DNA from: Comamonadaceae bacterium
GTDB lineage: Bacteria; Pseudomonadota; Gammaproteobacteria; Burkholderiales; Burkholderiaceae_C
Assembly: GCA_947442105.1 (NCBI GenBank)
Contig: CANEVH010000006.1
Coordinates: 27,887 to 91,886 of the forward strand
DNA length: 64,000 nt
Direction: 5' to 3'
Part shown: positions 61,246 to 64,000 of the stretch, piece by piece
Layout of the letters: every line of letters starts with the position of its first letter
Numbering within the stretch: the first letter of the stretch is position 1
The notes under the pieces: generated by a model
The model's database searches: none
Seen by the model: the letters and a program-made list of their open reading frames with translations, nothing else
What the model was told of the DNA's origin: nothing
Program-made: the position numbers and the translations under genes

Positions 61246-62502
61246 TCAAAGGTTAAGGGAGGGCGCACCCGGCACAGGGGCGGTGGCCGGAACTTCGCTA
61301 GCGCTGGGGCGCAGGCCATAGGGTTGCATCAGCTGCCACACATGGGCTGGCACCATTTTTTTCATGCGCTGGGGCTCTTCGCGGCGCAGGTGGATCACGG
61401 TTTCTGCCGCCTTCATCTCCACTCGGGCGCGGGCAAATTCCAACCCGCGCGGCCCTACTTTGGGCATCAGCCAGCCCACGATCGGGCGCAGCCAGTTGGG
61501 CATGCGGCGCAGGGGCAGGCCACCGGCGGCGCGCTCTACGTTGGCGATAAAGCCCTTGACGGCGCCTGCGCGCTTGCCCGCGCTGCCTGGCGCGCTGGTG
61601 GTCACCTCGTCGCCCAGCAACTCCAACATGGCTTGGCCGCGCGGGTTGCGCACCAGCAGCCATTGCTGGCCTTCGCCGCCCATATAGCCCACGGTGATGT
61701 CGGACAGCACGTTGGTGTAGTCCACGCAGCTGCGGCAGGTCATGGGAAAAAAGTCGGGGGGTAACTGCGATAGGGGCAGTTGCAAAAACGGAATCTCGCG
61801 TTTTCGGCCATCGTCAAAGCGCAGCTCCACGTGGTAATCCGCGCGGAATTCCAGGTAAGACACGGTTTTGGGATCGTCCTGCGTTTGCCCCGCCACCAGG
61901 CCCAGGAACTCATGGAAATTTTCGGTCGTGGTGTTGTCCGAGCAGGGCGTGCCAATTACAAAGAGCTGCTCAAAACCCAGTTCTTTTTCCAGCGCCCGCA
62001 GGGCGTACACCTGGCAGGGAATTCCCACCACCGCCAGCCGGGTGATGCCTTGGGCGCGTGCGGGCTCCAACAGCGCGAGCAAAGGGGCGTAGCCCATGCG
62101 CATGCCCCGGCACTGCGCCATATCTTGGGCTTGGGTAACCAAAACCGGCATGGGCTTCCAGCGGTCGCTGGGGTCGGGCGCCATGGCCAACACGGCTTGC
62201 ACCTGGCCGGTTTCCAGCAAACGCTCGGCAATGCGGGTGGTAATGCCGGTCCACTGTGCGCCCGCAGCGGGCTGGCGCAGCGCGGCACGCAGGGTGCGCA
62301 GGTGGGGGCCAAAGTGCAACTCATTGGGGCGCGTGGTGTCGCGGCTGCGGCCATGCACCTGGCGTTCTAGTTTGGGATAGTCCGGCTGGATGAACTGGCA
62401 GGCGCTGGCGCAGCGCTTGGGCTCGCTGCTGCGCGAGACGCCGCAGTCGGTACACAGGTCGCGGTGGGGCGCGGGGCCAGTGATGTTTTGGGGCGCAATC
62501 AT
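61246..62502 (-). CDS. bciB: Ferredoxin-dependent divinyl chlorophyllide 8-vinyl reductase (BciB)
   Basis: 418 aa flavin/Fe-S protein of the FrhB (F420 hydrogenase beta) family. ATG 62502 is used; a TTG at 62520 is a weaker alternative. N-terminal 4Fe-4S cysteines in RDLCTDCGVSRS and KRCASACQF, the FrhB-like core RGMRMGYAPLLALLEPARAQ and VVGIPCQVYALRALEKELGF, and a second cluster in MTCRSCVDYTNVLSDITVGY. BciB reduces the C8 vinyl group and replaces BciA. First gene of a bciB-bchI-bchD-bchO operon. Confidence 0.92.
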   Translation of the reverse strand: MIAPQNITGPAPHRDLCTDCGVSRSSEPKRCASACQFIQPDYPKLERQVHGRSRDTTRPNELHFGPHLRTLRAALRQPAAGAQWTGITTRIAERLLETGQVQAVLAMAPDPSDRWKPMPVLVTQAQDMAQCRGMRMGYAPLLALLEPARAQGITRLAVVGIPCQVYALRALEKELGFEQLFVIGTPCSDNTTTENFHEFLGLVAGQTQDDPKTVSYLEFRADYHVELRFDDGRKREIPFLQLPLSQLPPDFFPMTCRSCVDYTNVLSDITVGYMGGEGQQWLLVRNPRGQAMLELLGDEVTTSAPGSAGKRAGAVKGFIANVERAAGGLPLRRMPNWLRPIVGWLMPKVGPRGLEFARARVEMKAAETVIHLRREEPQRMKKMVPAHVWQLMQPYGLRPSASEVPATAPVPGAPSLNL

Positions 62503-62732
62503 GCCCGCAATACTACCCAATTGCGCGGCGGAAAACGCGTGAACGTACTTTTATTCTGACATCACGGCGTGTAAGCGGCTGCCGCTAATTCAACGCCCGC
62601 AGCACGGGTCCAGCCTCGCCTGGGCTGATGGAGTTGCTGCGCAAAAGGTGTGCGTGGGGCTGGGTGTCTAAGCGCTCTGCCTGACTATCGTTTCCACTGC
62701 GCGCCGGAATTACTGGCCCCAGCGCATCAATC

Positions 62733-63599
62733 TCACTTCGCCAACTGCTTGCGAACGGCTTGCAACTCGCGCCGGCGCTGCGCGCCGAGCACCGGGTAGC
62801 TCAGCTTCAATCCATCCAATGCTTGGAGCACGATTTGTGACACGATGAGCCGCGCGTTGTCCTTGTCGTCGGCCGGCACGATGAACCAGGGCGAATCAGC
62901 CGTGCTGGTGGCGGTCAGGGCTTCGCCATACGCGTGCATGTAGGCATCCCAAAACTTGCGCTCGGTGACGTCGGCCGCACTGAACTTCCAGTTGCTGTCG
63001 GGCTCGTCAATGCGCGCCAAAAGGCGCTTGCGCTGCTCGTCCTTGGACAGGTGCAGAAACACTTTGACAATGCGGGTTCCATTGGCATGCAAATGCCGTT
63101 CTAGGTCGACAATGGAACGAAAGCGACCCTGCCACACCGACTCCGGGGCGTGCGGGTCGGCGAGGGACTCGCTCTTCAGTATGTCGCCGTGCACGCGCAC
63201 GATCAGCACCTCTTCGTAGTACGAGCGATTGAAAATGCCAATTCGCCCCCGCTCGGGCAGGTCGCGGGTGGTGCGCCAAAGAAAATCGTGCTGAAGTTCC
63301 TGCAAACTCGGATGCTGAAAGCTAAAGACCTGGCAACCCTGGGGGTTGACGCCGGACATGACGTGGCGAATCGCGCCGTCCTTGCCTGCGGTGTCCATGG
63401 CCTGAAACACCACAAGCAAGGCGTAGCGGTTGGACGCGTACAACATGCGTTGCTGGTCGCTGAGCTTCTCGACGTGGCTCTGTAAGGCTTTGGCGTAGGC
63501 CTTTTTCGACCTGCACAAGGGCTTGAGCGCGGTGGCCCATTGGCCAAGGTCGACCTTGGTGCCTGCCCTCACTTGGAGGGTATTCGCGTCGAAATTCAT
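62733..63599 (-). CDS. ppk2: Polyphosphate kinase 2 family protein
   Basis: 288 aa. PPK2 Walker A-like motif [36 protein letters not shown], Walker B-like block [18 protein letters not shown], and the lid [20 protein letters not shown]. It uses polyphosphate to phosphorylate nucleotides (AMP or ADP type). It is not part of the PGC and marks its right boundary. The 230 bp before it (62503-62732) hold no gene. Confidence 0.94.
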   Translation of the reverse strand: MNFDANTLQVRAGTKVDLGQWATALKPLCRSKKAYAKALQSHVEKLSDQQRMLYASNRYALLVVFQAMDTAGKDGAIRHVMSGVNPQGCQVFSFQHPSLQELQHDFLWRTTRDLPERGRIGIFNRSYYEEVLIVRVHGDILKSESLADPHAPESVWQGRFRSIVDLERHLHANGTRIVKVFLHLSKDEQRKRLLARIDEPDSNWKFSAADVTERKFWDAYMHAYGEALTATSTADSPWFIVPADDKDNARLIVSQIVLQALDGLKLSYPVLGAQRRRELQAVRKQLAK

Positions 63600-63949
63600 T
63601 CAGCCTCCCTGTTGCTCACTGCTCGCCCTGGGTAGAACGCAGCAAGCCAGTCTAGGGCGGGCAGGGCCTAGCGCAAGCCCTGGAGATCATCTTTCCCGCG
63701 CATAGGCGAGGATAAACCGCAGTAGTTCGCAATGCACAGGGTCGCCCTGGGTACGCAATCAGTCGGTGCCGATTCAATATTGACTCCATTTTCCACCGTC
63801 TAGTATATATTTTCAATTACATATTATTTATATATGTTGAATGAGAGCGCATTTAACAGGCTGCTGAAATACCTTCCGCCCTGTCCACGTCGGCAGCCTC
63901 TGAAGCGTTCTAGGTAAATACCGAATCACTGACCCATCCAGAGCCCACC
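63600..63949. other. AT-rich spacer with probable left end of an insertion sequence
   Basis: No gene is seen in these 350 bp. The stretch 63780-63840 is strikingly AT-rich (TAGTATATATTTTCAATTAC and similar) against a GC-rich background. The word CAGGCTGCTGAAAT near 63857, about 90 bp before the transposase start, may be the outer terminal inverted repeat of the element. The other end is outside the window. Confidence 0.4.
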
Positions 63950-64000
63950 ATGCGCGGATCCGACACCTTCACCGAGAGTCTGTTCACCCTGCGCAAGCTG
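63950..64000 (+). mobile_element. 5' end of an IS5-group (IS1182-like) transposase gene, cut by window edge
   Basis: Seventeen codons from ATG 63950 read MRGSDTFTESLFTLRKL, the start of a common IS5/IS1182-like DDE transposase in Burkholderiales. The rest lies outside the window, so family and intactness cannot be confirmed. Confidence 0.7.

Overview
This window carries an almost complete photosynthesis gene cluster (PGC) of a purple, bacteriochlorophyll-a-making betaproteobacterium, most like the Rhodoferax/Rubrivivax/Limnohabitans group of the Burkholderiales. The grounds are high GC, the cbbL(form IC)-cbbR pair at one edge, a puf operon with a tetrahaem pufC and no pufX, spheroidene-pathway carotenoid genes (crtA, C, D, F, E, I, B), and PpsR plus a B12-binding PpaA/AerR regulator. 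The species assignment is inference.

Layout. 1-1687: truncated RuBisCO large subunit and divergent cbbR. 1783-6768 (minus): small membrane protein, bchP and bchG behind two PpsR boxes, then ppaA-ppsR. 7048-22321 (plus): bchF, bchH, bchM, lhaA, puhA, puhB, puhC, acsF, puhE, crtI, crtB, a small membrane protein, a DUF2269 protein and an SDR. 22322-42669: about 20 kb of non-photosynthetic DNA. It holds an MNT/HEPN toxin-antitoxin pair, a dead hsdR fragment, a truncated second copy of the DUF2269-SDR genes, an acyl-CoA ligase with an ABC solute-binding protein, a VapBC pair, and a long co-directional defence operon. That operon runs hsdR, hsdM, DUF1016 nuclease, hsdS, AAA ATPase, HNH nuclease, RhuM, DUF6155, TOTE-type primase-helicase. 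42670-62502 (minus): the PGC resumes. The superoperon crtE-crtF-bchC-bchX-bchY-bchZ-pufB-(PufQ-like)-pufA-pufL-pufM-pufC-crtA-crtD-crtC is followed towards the right edge by bciB-bchI-bchD-bchO. 62733-64000: a PPK2 kinase and the first 17 codons of a transposase.

How it works together. BchI/D/H insert Mg, BchM methylates, AcsF (O2-dependent) forms ring E, BciB reduces the 8-vinyl group, and BchXYZ, BchF, BchC, BchG and BchP finish bacteriochlorophyll a. PuhA with PufLMC forms the reaction centre, PufBA forms LH1, and LhaA, PuhB, PuhC and PuhE assist assembly. PpsR/PpaA probably set redox and light control through TGT-N12-ACA boxes, seen at bchG and crtE and in weaker form at bchF.

Main surprises. 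(1) The dark-operative protochlorophyllide reductase genes bchN, bchB and bchL are absent, although both of their canonical slots (bchF/bchH and bchH/bchM) lie in the window. (2) A 74-codon PufQ-like ORF sits between pufB and pufA. (3) A nine-gene defence operon with mostly overlapping start and stop codons joins a type I restriction system to an ATPase-HNH pair and a TOTE primase-helicase, inserted in the middle of the PGC. (4) A partial duplication and several gene remnants surround that insertion. (5) crtC has no usable start codon near its homology boundary.
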